Below, in pieces: positions 12,505 through 21,564 of a stretch of 28,737 nt of DNA. The stretch is from contig JALLBK010000417.1 in assembly GCA_036940085.1 (NCBI GenBank), positions 1 to 28,737 of the forward strand, read 5' to 3'. The DNA comes from Discostella pseudostelligera. Lineage: Eukaryota; Bacillariophyta; Thalassiosirophyceae; Thalassiosirales; Thalassiosiraceae. Below the pieces are notes generated by a model that saw only the letters and a program-made list of their open reading frames with translations, was not told where the DNA came from and ran no database searches. Each line of letters begins with the position of its first letter. The stretch's first letter is position 1. Position numbers and translations under genes: made by a program.

Positions 12505-13689
12505 ATGGCGTCCGCCGCCGCACTACGAGTTGTGGCCAGCGCCTCCTCGTCCTCTTCCTACATTCTCTCTCATGCTATTTCATCGAGGTCGATGTCAGTG
12601 ATTGCAGCAGCTTCACCCTACTACCTGCTTGGCCGCTCATCATCAAGCTCCGCTGCCACAGCACCAAACACCAACTCTGCCAATCCCAATGCTTCAAGCA
12701 CCACCACCACCACCACCACCACCAATGCCTCCTCACAACAACAACCTTCCTATCTCACCGGTCCCACCACTCACTTTGGGTACGAAAATATCTCCATCCA
12801 CGAAAAGGAATCACGTGTCAAACATGTATTCGAAAAGGTGGCATCCAATTATGACATTATGAATGATTTCATGTCTGGAGGGTTGCATCGATATTGGAAA
12901 GATGAATTATTGCGAATGACGGGAGTGAAGGCTATGGCGAAGGCGGTACGTCGTCGTCAGCATTCCTCCTCTTTTTACTCTTCATCAGATCAAAACAGCA
13001 AGGACGGTAGTCATTCAAGCACCAATACCCTCTCCATACTAGATGTCGCCGGTGGCACTGGAGATGTGGCATTTCGTTTCATCGACGCTGCCGAATGCGT
13101 CGAACGATCCAAATCTTCGGGAAAAGATGAAATATCAGTGACGGTATGTGATATTAATCCGGAAATGTTACGTGTCGGGGAGATGCGAGCACGAAAGAAG
13201 TACGGTGAGGCTTTATTACACGACAATAACAACAACAACGACGCGTCGTCGTTATCATCATCATATTCATCATCGGCACTACGATTTGTTGAGGGGAATG
13301 CCCAACATTTACCATTCGAATCGGATTCGTTTGACTTATATACCATTGCATTTGGATTACGGAATGTTACCGATGTCGATGCTGCATTACAAGATGCCTA
13401 TCGGGTATTAAAACCAGGTGGACGATATTTATGCTTGGAATTTTCACATGTACCAAATGTACCATTATCCAAATTGTACGATGTGTATTCATTCAATGTG
13501 ATACCACAATTGGGGGAATGGGTAGCACAAGATCGACATTCGTATCAGTATTTGGTGGAAAGTATACGGAAATTTTGTACTCAGGAGGAGTTGGTGCGTA
13601 GGATGGAGAATGCGGGGTTTGAGGGTGTGAAGTATACGAATATGACTGGGGGGATTGTGGCGATACATGAGGGTTGGAAACCTCTTTGA
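12505..13689 (+). CDS. COQ5: 2-methoxy-6-polyprenyl-1,4-benzoquinol C-methyltransferase (ubiquinone synthesis)
   Basis: A single exon of 394 residues from the ATG at 12505 (context GACCATGG). The open frame extends upstream to 12397, but that part lies over the GGCG promoter cluster and is not conserved. The start MASAAALRVVASASSSSS...SSRSMSV is a mitochondrial presequence. A Thr/Asn/Gln homopolymer stretch follows (TTTTTTTTNASSQQQ). The UbiE/COQ5 core then runs to the end: FEKVASNYDIMNDFMSGGLHRYWK, SAM motif I ILDVAGGTGDVAFRF, CDINPEML, FDLYTIAFGLRNVTD, YRVLKPGGRYLCLEFSHV, and NMTGGIVAIHEGWKP at the C-terminus. Two inserts rich in Ser/Asn (near residues 150-170 and 240-258) interrupt the core, which is longer than bacterial UbiE. 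The enzyme C-methylates the quinone ring at the mitochondrial inner membrane. Confidence is very high. Confidence 0.96.
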   Translation: MASAAALRVVASASSSSSYILSHAISSRSMSVIAAASPYYLLGRSSSSSAATAPNTNSANPNASSTTTTTTTTNASSQQQPSYLTGPTTHFGYENISIHEKESRVKHVFEKVASNYDIMNDFMSGGLHRYWKDELLRMTGVKAMAKAVRRRQHSSSFYSSSDQNSKDGSHSSTNTLSILDVAGGTGDVAFRFIDAAECVERSKSSGKDEISVTVCDINPEMLRVGEMRARKKYGEALLHDNNNNNDASSLSSSYSSSALRFVEGNAQHLPFESDSFDLYTIAFGLRNVTDVDAALQDAYRVLKPGGRYLCLEFSHVPNVPLSKLYDVYSFNVIPQLGEWVAQDRHSYQYLVESIRKFCTQEELVRRMENAGFEGVKYTNMTGGIVAIHEGWKPL

Positions 13690-13925
13690 GTTAAGTTAGA
13701 ATAGCGTAGCAGAAATGAGGGAGACTTGCTCAGGCCATGTAGTGTTGCATAGTGGAAAGTTGATGGTATCATGCTCAAGTGCATCTCCCCAGTATTAGTA
13801 TTAACCCACGATGATTCGTAAAGTAACTCATGGACCATTGTTCTCATGCACCAACATCCGGCAGAGTTTCTCACTCAGATCGACTATGCACTATGCGGCC
13901 ACCCAGCTGCATCTATACATCATTC

Positions 13926-14462
13926 TCATCGAACAATTGTAAAAGTGCATTGCTCATAAGTTGTGCAACATATATCCTGACATGCTTGGAGACATTCCGA
14001 GGCTGATCTTGCCAGCCCATCCGAGTCATAGCTATTCTCACATTTGCTCTTGCAATCGGATACAGAACGTAAAAAGTTGGGATCTTTCTTCGTACCCTTT
14101 ACGTCACCCTTATCCGACGAAGGAGTTTTGCCTGGTATGATCGGAGCCCGGCCCGTCTTCCAAATAATATCTTTACTTTCGACTGCCGCCATGGCTTGTT
14201 CAGGCTTGGGATTGGCCAAGAAAACAATGGAGCTGGTGGTTGCGATTAGTGTAGAAGCCGTGGCTCTCATCCACTCACGTCGGGTGCTCGTCGTCACACC
14301 TCCCACATCGTCATCGCCCCGCTTGGCTGCCGACAAAACCGTCGTCGATGTGATGAGGGTACGGTGGTAACATCGCGGTGATGAAAAACCAAGGCATCGA
14401 TGGCATACTACGCATATCCAGAGGATAGCTCCGAACAGAGTGCATTTGTTGTTGAGCAGCAT
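13926..14462 (-). CDS. Thylakoid-lumen cysteine-rich protein with a twin-arginine signal
   Basis: The frame opens at 14570 (214 aa). The ATG at 14462 (178 aa) is preferred because it starts a three-part targeting sequence. Residues 1-25 form a signal peptide ending in CLG|FSSP (plastid junction at Phe26). A hydrophilic transit region follows. Then TRREWMRA with Arg61-Arg62, a hydrophobic stretch (ATASTLIATTSSIVFLA) and an AMA|AVES cleavage site near residue 92 form a Tat-type lumen signal. The mature part is about 86 residues with seven cysteines: SDC-x3-C early, then EC-x3-AC-x3-CC-x5-QC near the end (ICCTTYEQCTF). That spacing suggests disulfides or metal binding. I do not recognise a named family. 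Targeting is well supported; function is unknown. Confidence 0.75.
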   Translation of the reverse strand: MLLNNKCTLFGAILWICVVCHRCLGFSSPRCYHRTLITSTTVLSAAKRGDDDVGGVTTSTRREWMRATASTLIATTSSIVFLANPKPEQAMAAVESKDIIWKTGRAPIIPGKTPSSDKGDVKGTKKDPNFLRSVSDCKSKCENSYDSDGLARSASECLQACQDICCTTYEQCTFTIVR

Positions 14463-14694
14463 GGTAAGAGTAGTAGGTATTGCACCGCCATCGCCACAGA
14501 AGCTATATGTTGTGGGGTCGGAGGATGGATGAAATGAGAAATGATGGAGATGGTGAAATATTGATGGCACATGAATAAAAATAATTATCTTGATAATATG
14601 TGCGCCAAATAAATTTTACGAACTAAATAATGAAATTTGCTCCAACCTCCACGTGTATCTGTACTCATTACCTACCTCCGATTATAGTGCAATA

Positions 14695-17600
14695 TCAATC
14701 CTTCGAATTCATCGTCCACTCCGCTGGAATATGATCATTCGGGATGACACTTTTCTTCAAGGACTTAATTTCACTCATGACCATATTTCCAACCATTCCA
14801 GTTTTGGCACACAGTTTGAATACAGGCTGTGATAGTATCAGCATCAGTTATGTTATTGATCAGTTCACCGCGTTGGTTGAAATAAGTGCAAATTGGAAGA
14901 CAAGGAGATGCAACTTACCTCTACCAACTTTGTCCTTGTGTCTTCTTCCTCTGTAAGATTGATGCAAGCCCTTATCATCAGCCCGTAAGTGACGGCATCG
15001 CACGATGAACTCTCTCTACCTAACTGAAAGAGCAGAAACGCAGCTTCCAAAGCTTTCCTCTTGTCGATCTGAGATCCGACTCGCTTTGAGCACACGTCGA
15101 TTGCCAAATTTAATGCCTCCGTACTTACTGTTCCAATATCCTCCTTCATGCACTTTGCTATCCTCAGAGCTTGATCAGCACGATAAGCTGCTTGGTTGTG
15201 TGCCAAAGGTCTCAGAATGTTGACGTAGCAGCCTGCATCGGGTTTGATGTCTGGAACTCCTTCGTCGCTGACGAGTCTAACCTGTTCCAACAGCCGGAGA
15301 GCATTGTCGATTCTCTTCTGCTTGCCAAGTGACACAATGGCGGCACCAAGCCCCACCACGGTGGGGAAGATCACTGTTTTCTCACCTTTGGTCCACCGAT
15401 CTATCCGATTTATTATGAACGAGAATGCCGCTTCAGCCGCTTTCGAGTCATTCGTTTTGCTGTATGCTATAAACACAAGATTGCAAAGACTCGAATTAAG
15501 CACATTGCATCTTCAGTCGGACTTTTCCATCCACTCCCAGGCTTTGTGTGCCAACACGGCATGCTCAAATTTGTACGATCCTGACAGAGCAAGAAGAAGT
15601 GTTCGAAATCCAAGTTGATCGATCTGCACTTTCTCACGGCTCATTATCGTGCGTTCCAGGTAGGACGAGGCCATGTCTGCGGCCATTTGCGGATGAAGTT
15701 TGCTCTGAATTTGTAGTGCATTGGTGTACGTTATGATATCTGGTGCAATCGCTCTGTTTGCTAGTGAGTTGTCTTCCATGTGTTTCAGGAGAGTCATCAT
15801 CTTTTTAGCATTGTCGACGGTCTTCTTTTGAGCTAACTTGCCAATTACCATATTGTAAGTGATTGTATCAGGAACAACCGAAGTGTTTCCACGCGCCTGT
15901 TGACTCTCCATTGCCTTAAGTGTTCGGTATATCACATTATCAGCCCAATCGTGCTTACTTCTCGCAAGCATGCTAATAATGCAGTTGAAGACAAACGAGT
16001 CTGGTTTTGCCTTCTCATATCTACCTCTGTAAGACTTCAGCATTTTCCGCATGTACTCGACTGCCTTCTCCTCGGAATTGTCGCATGTGCTCCGGCTCAA
16101 TGCGCTAATTATCATGCTGTAACTTGTCAAATCAGGACGGGCGTTTCCACCAACTCCATCCATCGCTGCCATCAACTCTTCTGCATAGTTTAATTTATCC
16201 GCCGACTCACTCTTGAGCACGCTGGCGAGGAGAGCATTGAACGGTATCGAATTTGGCTCAAAGTTAGATTCTGGATCATTCATCATCTCTACCAATAGGT
16301 CTTTCCCTCGTTGAAATGATTTGTCACTGCCTTCACTAATATATGCGATGCACAAACTCGTAAGCATATTGCTATCGGGAGCTGCATCCAAGTTCTTCAT
16401 CCTGTTCATCAACTCTTCGATGCGAAGTACCGCATCTTCTACGCCATTTTTGACGATCACATTCGCTGCGGCATTGTAACAGGAATTTATGTTGATAGCG
16501 TCAGATGTAGAAATGAATGATCCTTCCAATACTTCCAACAAATCCATAACCTTTTCTACCGCAATCAATACGTCTTCAGGATTCACATTAGAGTATGAAT
16601 TAATGACAGTTGAAAAACTGTACGCATCCGGCTTGATATTCTCGTGGCCCTGCCCATGGAGTTTCATCATCATACGCAAAACCGCCTCCGCTCGTTGGGC
16701 ACCATGTATCCCCCCTCCGCTATTGCTCCACGCCTTGAGTACAATATTAAACGATATTGTATTCACTTGAATGCTGTTGGTGTTCGAGACATGGCCCTGT
16801 TTTGATAGTTCGGACATGTGCAGCAGTAGATCCTCGGCTTTTTGTGCCGCTCCTCGATTATTCATACGACTTGCATAATAGTTCATTGCTGAGTTGTAGG
16901 TGATGGTGTCTGGTCGGATGCGTTCCTCGTACTCTCGTTCAATTGCATTGGAGGATGAGGCAGCAGCTTTCGCGAATGCATTAATCTTTATCAAAATTGC
17001 TTCCACTTTCTCCGACGAATCTCCATCCCACTTTGAATAGGCATTGATTAAGGAATTGTAACCAAATCTATCTGGACGGGGAACCGTGTCGAAGTGTTGA
17101 TGTTTTTGTTGAGTTGTTGTTTCGCTCGAAGTATCATTGCCATGATGACCATTGAAAAATCGTTCTTCCATCCTCGTCATTATGGATTCTACACGGTGTA
17201 CAATCTTCTCTCCAACGGCATTGCTCTTGTTCCATGCATCCATGCAAATATTGTACATTTCGGAATCAATCACTACCTGTAAATTGTTCTGTCTTCCATG
17301 AAATTTTTCCTTGTGCAAACGCTCTAATAATGCCTCGGCCAACATCGCCCCTTTTTCATTGTGCCACTTCGACACGATGGAAAGGAAGGCTCTTGCATCG
17401 GCAAGATCATCATCGTTCATGTGACCAATGGGTATTTTCTTAAGGATGTAGTGTATTCTGGAGTGCAGACTGTCGGGAGTTTCTACTTCTATGTCGTCGT
17501 CATCATCATAGTTGGGAGTGTAATTGGTTGATGATGAACAATCATAATTGCGAATTGAATAGTTGGCTGTCAAACTTCCCCTCTCCTGAATAGATTGAGT

Positions 17601-17882
17601 GCAACGAAGATATCGGCGCTGATGTTGTGCGCTCATCAGCTGCATCGACCATGTCGATGTCACTGATGAAAATGGTCTCGCTGCATGAAGGCATGAGTTA
17701 AACGATGTTACCAGCGTTGACAACCTACGGCGTAGACGATAATTGACATCTCGATGCACGACGGCAGTTGAAGACGATGAAGCCGAGGAGCATTGACGTA
17801 CACTCTCCCGAGCGAGATGTTGGTGTGCCCGTACTTTCAATAATACTACAGTTTTGTTCATCGTCGTCATGGTCGAACTCAA
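14695..17882 (-). CDS. Long pentatricopeptide-repeat (PPR) protein, 2 exons, interrupted by an in-frame TGA
   Basis: Exon 1 is 17882-14919, exon 2 is 14826-14695, with a 92-nt intron (GTAAGT...CACAG). The start MNKTVVLLKVRAHQHLARESVRQ is Arg-rich and suits a mitochondrial or other organelle presequence. At least eleven PPR motifs are visible by their PD-x-(I/V)-x-(Y/F)-N signatures, for example PDTITYNSAMNYYAS, PDAYSFSTVINSYSN, PNSIPFNALLASV, PDLTSYSMIISALS and PDTITYNMVIGKLAQ. PPR proteins bind organelle RNA and control editing, splicing or translation. After 789 residues a TGA (15513-15515) stops the frame, but the same frame stays open for another 198 codons with further PPR-like text (SSLCNLVFIAYSKTNDSKAAEAAF). 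It then splices cleanly into a final exon CAKTGMVGNMVMSEIKS...AEWTMNSKD that looks like a native C-terminus. The whole would be about 1031 residues. So TGA is a sequencing error, a recent nonsense allele, read through, or hidden by a 75-nt intron. Confidence 0.85.
15513..15515 (-). other. In-frame TGA within the PPR gene
   Basis: Codon 790 of the PPR frame reads TGA, between KSD and RCNVLNSS. Upstream and downstream sequence are in the same frame and both are PPR-like. One possible 75-nt in-frame intron (donor GTCAGG, acceptor TGAAG) would remove it, but the donor is weak, the size is below every other intron here, and it would delete a normal-looking PPR helix. Confidence 0.8.
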
Positions 17883-18256
17883 CTCAACTTAAGAGCGCGA
17901 GGAATAAGCGTTGTCGAATGACTACCTATTCCGTCAGCAATAGATGCCAAGTGCCAATGCACTGACCTCGAAACTCGAAACATACTAGCGACGCCGTCGC
18001 CGCCATCCGCCATGGTCCACCAGCATGGTGGCTATCAATGCATTGTATGCGATGCCAGACCGTGACGGCGGTTGTACGTAGGAATTAATAGATGATGACA
18101 CGTGGATGCAAGATGAAAGATACGGGTGACATAAAAAGCAAGCCCATATAAAAAGAGCAAAAGCAAAGATCAAAGATTCGGCTGGCTGCGGCTGCGGATG
18201 TTGCATTGAATTCAATACAACCACCGATACCAACCTCTAGCTAAAGTATCTATCCA
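17883..18256. promoter_or_regulatory. Divergent intergenic region between PPR gene and DUF3727 gene
   Basis: About 375 bp between divergent start codons, so both promoters should be here. It includes CGCCGCCATCCGCCATGG near 17999-18015 and GGCTGCGGCTGCGG at 18184-18197. No exon or repeat of note is seen. Confidence 0.4.
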
Positions 18257-19406
18257 ATGAGAGGTAATAACAAAATGTCTCCCTTTGGAAGTAGACGTGG
18301 AGCATTTTGTGTAGCAGCGGGAGCCGCTATTCTCGCCAGCAACAACAACATGTTGATGGCGTTGGCATTTTCGAGCCCATCACCATCACAACATCACCAT
18401 GCTGGAAGTTGGCATCGTCCAAATTATCACTATGATCAGCTTGCAGCAAACGCCGTGCCATCAAACAGAATCAATGATATGTTCATTAGGTCAACAGCAA
18501 AACACCCATTTCTCACGACGTCGCCACTATTCATGTCCACATCATCGGATGTCAAATTCGAAAAGGTCGACGAAGACGACGATCAAGTCATCGCCTTCAT
18601 GGATATCTCCGGCGAAAAAGGCATCGACTGTTACGTCGATAGCTACGCTACCGTCGACGGCGTCGAATATACCATTGGTTGTCCCTGTGATTATGCCGTG
18701 GCATTGTGTTACTTTGAGGGGGAGGACGAGCAGCTTGTGCCCATCGAATTGGATGATCCATTGATGGATGAGATTTTCCCTATTGCCGAGGGGATTATCG
18801 AGGATGAGTTTGGTGAGGAATTGGTGTTGTTGCGCACTCCTCAAACGTTAACTCTTGTCGGGGTAAGTTTTGGGCTTGTGGGACCATGACGAATTTATTG
18901 ATTTTGCTTGTGTGTTTTGTAAATGGCACTGATTCATGCACTGACTGTGATTCCCCTTGTTGGTCACTGCCATTAATTGGCACTAGGAATTGGAAGAGAG
19001 TGAAATGAACGAAGATAATGGATACGATGGTGATGAAGATGAAGACGAAGATGATGGTATGGATGTAGATGAATCGGAAGAGGAGGTGGAGATACTCGTT
19101 TCCTTCGAGGAGAATGGACAAGAGTATCACCTCGTGAGGTTGCTGGATCCTGTCCTACTTGTGGGGAAGGTAAGTTATTCATCAAAACTCGATTGCTCGT
19201 CTCGTTAGTCAGTACTCAGATGAATATCATGATGCATTTTAATGTCTTCATCTCACTTCATTATTTGAACATCTTTATCACTGATAACCATAAAGGTTGG
19301 GAATGAAAATACCAGAATACTATTGACACCAGAGGAATCGGATATTGTAATGCCCAAACTTGAGTCATTGTTTATGAATTATCAAGAAGAGAGGGATGAA
19401 CAGTAG
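18257..19406 (+). CDS. Plastid-targeted DUF3727-like protein, 3 exons
   Basis: Exons 18257-18862, 18987-19169 and 19296-19406 (introns 124 and 126 nt, both GTAAGT...AG, both phase 0) give 299 residues. The N-terminus (SRRGAFCVAAGAAILAS...MLMALA|FSSPSP) is a signal peptide with the A|F plastid junction at Phe38. An in-frame ATG at 18275 could also be the start. The mature protein is strongly acidic. It contains the block YATVDGVEYTIGCPCDYAVALCYFEG followed by LVPIELDDPLMDEIFPIAEGIIEDEFGEELVLLRTPQTLTLVG, which fits the DUF3727 family of cyanobacteria and plastids. A second, similar unit, EILVSFEENGQEYHLVRLLDPVLLVGK, suggests an internal duplication of a DUF1292-like beta module. The Asp/Glu-rich linker (DEDEDEDDGMD) lies in exon 2. 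Function unknown; family call moderate. Confidence 0.85.
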
Positions 19407-19831
19407 AAAGTGAGACATTGAAGGAGCGGTTGATTGTGTGTAATTGATGGAAGGGGAGCAACAGTGGAGTTGATGTATGCATTTTATGTCGGGACATAAT
19501 GGCAATTAATTGTGAAATAAACTATTGCGGTCGACTGCATATCAGTCTGCTAAATCTTCAAGTGCTGTTATTATTGATTTCAAATGATGGTTTACCTGTG
19601 TCGAACAGGTAGAAGGTGCACTAATATGCACTACCAAATGTTCTCCGGCGTCGATTGACAGTGTAAACCAGCGTACAATTCCACTTTCAGCTTCATTAAT
19701 CAGGTACCTAGCAAACCACACTTTGGCATGAGAGAAGAGTATTGTAGGTTGTCGGCAGGAGAGTAATCTCAAGCAAAGCAAACTGTGTATGCGATAGTCT
19801 TGTTTATTTTTACATCACGAGATTTCATAAT
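19407..19831. other. 3' intergenic region between convergent genes
   Basis: A 425-bp stretch between the DUF3727-like gene and RPS23. An AATAAA near 19515 could serve as poly(A) signal for the plus-strand gene. A minus-strand open frame of 79 codons at 19542-19781 has fairly protein-like text but no recognised domain, so I leave it unassigned. Confidence 0.4.
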
Positions 19832-20263
19832 CTAAGAACGTGGCTTCTCCTTCTTCTCCTTGTAAAGAGACAAAAGCGACACACCAGCAACCTTGACACA
19901 CTTGAATCGAACTCCGGGAATATCACCCACGGCATGACCGGCACGACCGAACCCAGCCACAAGCACTTCATCGTTCTCATCCACATAGTTCAGACAACCA
20001 TCGCGGGGGACGAATGCGGCAATTTTCTTCCCGTTCTTAATGAGTTGGACACGGACACACTTTCGGATGGCAGAGTTGGGCTGCTTAGCCTCAATACCAA
20101 TCTTTTCGAGGACAATTCCCTTGGCCATGGTGGATCCTCCCATGGGATTGGCCTTGTAGGTGGTGATGGAGTGGGCCTTGCTGTAAATTTTATCGTTCCA
20201 ACGCTGGTTGCGCCTGTGGATGCGGAGCTTACGCCCAGTTCTGATACCGGCTGGCTTTCCCAT
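19832..20263 (-). CDS. RPS23: Cytosolic small-subunit ribosomal protein uS12 (eS23/RPS23)
   Basis: A single exon of 143 residues, the normal full length for eukaryotic RPS23. It starts [22 protein letters not shown] and ends KEKKEKPRS. The decoding-centre loop [17 protein letters not shown] is intact, including the Pro that is hydroxylated in other eukaryotes, and [23 protein letters not shown] follows. It lies in the A site of the 40S subunit and controls decoding accuracy. The lack of any targeting sequence and the eukaryotic N-terminus exclude an organelle S12. Identification is certain. Confidence 0.98.
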   Translation of the reverse strand: MGKPAGIRTGRKLRIHRRNQRWNDKIYSKAHSITTYKANPMGGSTMAKGIVLEKIGIEAKQPNSAIRKCVRVQLIKNGKKIAAFVPRDGCLNYVDENDEVLVAGFGRAGHAVGDIPGVRFKCVKVAGVSLLSLYKEKKEKPRS

Positions 20264-20848
20264 GTTTGATTAGTGATGTAAAGAAGTCTTTGGATGTAAC
20301 AAATAGCTCTGTGCGATGATAGTTGTGGGTCAAAAAGAGAGACAAAGAGAGATGGATTGGTGAGTGAGGAACTCATCAATTGTCTAATGAAAATGCGGTG
20401 TCATCCACAGACGACGAGTGATCCACTTCAATATTGCAGATACTGCATCGCAGATGCGCGGGTGCTAGAGACAAAGTGGCTGCTTTTGCCGCCACCACTG
20501 CCTCCTCAGCAGGATCACCATCGACGACGAACACCGGACGCCCGACGACGCAAAGCTCGCCACAAAATCGAAAAGTCGCTCCGTCGACTTCCAGCGGAAT
20601 GCCAAAGCCATACACACATGGATGACATATGCACAGCCTTTGAAAGCTCTGTTGATTAGCAGCTCCGTCCGCGGAAAACAGCACCATGGTCATGGTAATC
20701 GTACCTCCGAAACGATACCAACAAGATGTCGATGTGCGGCAAACGAGGTTGGCGGAAGCGATGTGCAACATGCCGGTTACCGCTGATACTTGGGTTATGA
20801 GTTCTTCATCGCGTACTGACCATACTTATTCCTCTGTGGACGGAAACG

Positions 20849-20924
20849 TCGACGGACAGACATTACAAATGAGTCTTTATCGACGGACAGACGAGACATT
20901 TCAGTTACCGTCGATGGACAGACG
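20849..20924 (+). repeat. Three TCGACGGACAGAC repeats at exact 31-bp spacing
   Basis: TCGACGGACAGAC occurs at 20849-20861 and 20880-20892, and TCGATGGACAGAC (one change) at 20911-20923. The starts are 31 bp apart in both steps, while the sequence between them is not conserved. A partial fourth element, GTGGACGGAAAC, precedes the first. 31 is not a multiple of 3 but is close to three turns of B-DNA. Confidence 0.7.
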
Positions 20925-20958
20925 TATCAATCCTCCACCATCCATGCACCTCCACGCT

Positions 20959-20968
20959 CCCGCCATTT
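20959..20968 (-). promoter_or_regulatory. AAATGGCGGG motif, copy 3
   Basis: An exact copy of the 10-mer on the minus strand (plus-strand CCCGCCATTT), 47 bp before an ATG at 21015 on the plus strand. Confidence 0.35.
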
Positions 20969-21564
20969 CTCTCCTCTTCTCCGCTCGCTCACAGCTTTCA
21001 CTTTCGCCGTCACCATGACCATGACCATGGCCACAACAAGCAAGGCCATGGCCGCCGCTCGCCGCCGACATTCGTACCAAGGTGATATGCAATAATGAAA
21101 GCAAGAAGCAAGGAGCGTGATCATAATAGGGAAACGATGAGTTGATCCCGGATAGCATATGTGTAGCTTTGGTGGTCGAGGTGAGAATGAGATCAAGCGA
21201 CAAATAAGTGTCGCGTTTCGGGTGGTCAGATCGATCTGTAGTGCGGCACCACCAAGATCTTGAGCATAAAAATGGGGAATGATTATGAATAAAAACACTC
21301 TTACCACTCTATTTCATCAAACCATGTATCGAAGTTGCTAAAAGGCAAAATGCTAGCAATTTTCGTACCATGTATTTGTTGACGTTGGCAAGCATTTCAA
21401 TTACGATACAGTTTTGATTCAGGAGATCAAAAGGATTTGTCTTGAAACAATTTTGTGACGTGAAATGCAATATATTGCCATTGATTTGGGGGTTGATGAC
21501 ATTTAATAGTGTTTGATAGGAAGAGTATGACCCTATCTGTAGAAAACCGATCTGCACTGAACAC

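Larger units (their letters stand above)
20264..21564. other. 1.3 kb region of uncertain content between RPS23 and a methyltransferase-like gene
   Basis: The first part must contain the RPS23 promoter. A minus-strand open frame at 20376-20771 (131 codons) has moderately protein-like text (LEVDGATFRFCGELCVVGR; AHLRCSICNIEVDH with a CxxC) but no recognised domain, and plus-strand frames overlap it. A 31-bp-periodic repeat lies at 20849-20924 and an AAATGGCGGG copy at 20959-20968 (-). An ATG at 21015 in good context is followed by an Arg/Ala-rich short frame (MTMTMATTSKAMAAARRRHS) that could be a presequence exon of the next gene, with an intron of about 540 nt; this is unproven. Confidence 0.35.

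Noticed and set aside
15439..15515. 75-nt intron that would remove the PPR stop codon
   Set aside because: Frame-preserving, but donor GTCAGG is weak, it is shorter than all other introns here, and it would cut out a normal PPR helix. Kept only as an alternative explanation.
15513..15515. TGA read as selenocysteine
   Set aside because: PPR proteins have no redox site at this place, and I see no selenocysteine-type context.
19542..19781. 79-codon minus-strand frame
   Set aside because: Lies in the 3' region between convergent genes; no domain, no clear start context.
20849..20924. CRISPR-like array
   Set aside because: Three short boxes of 13 bp in eukaryotic nuclear DNA with 18-bp gaps and no cas genes; a regulatory repeat is more likely.
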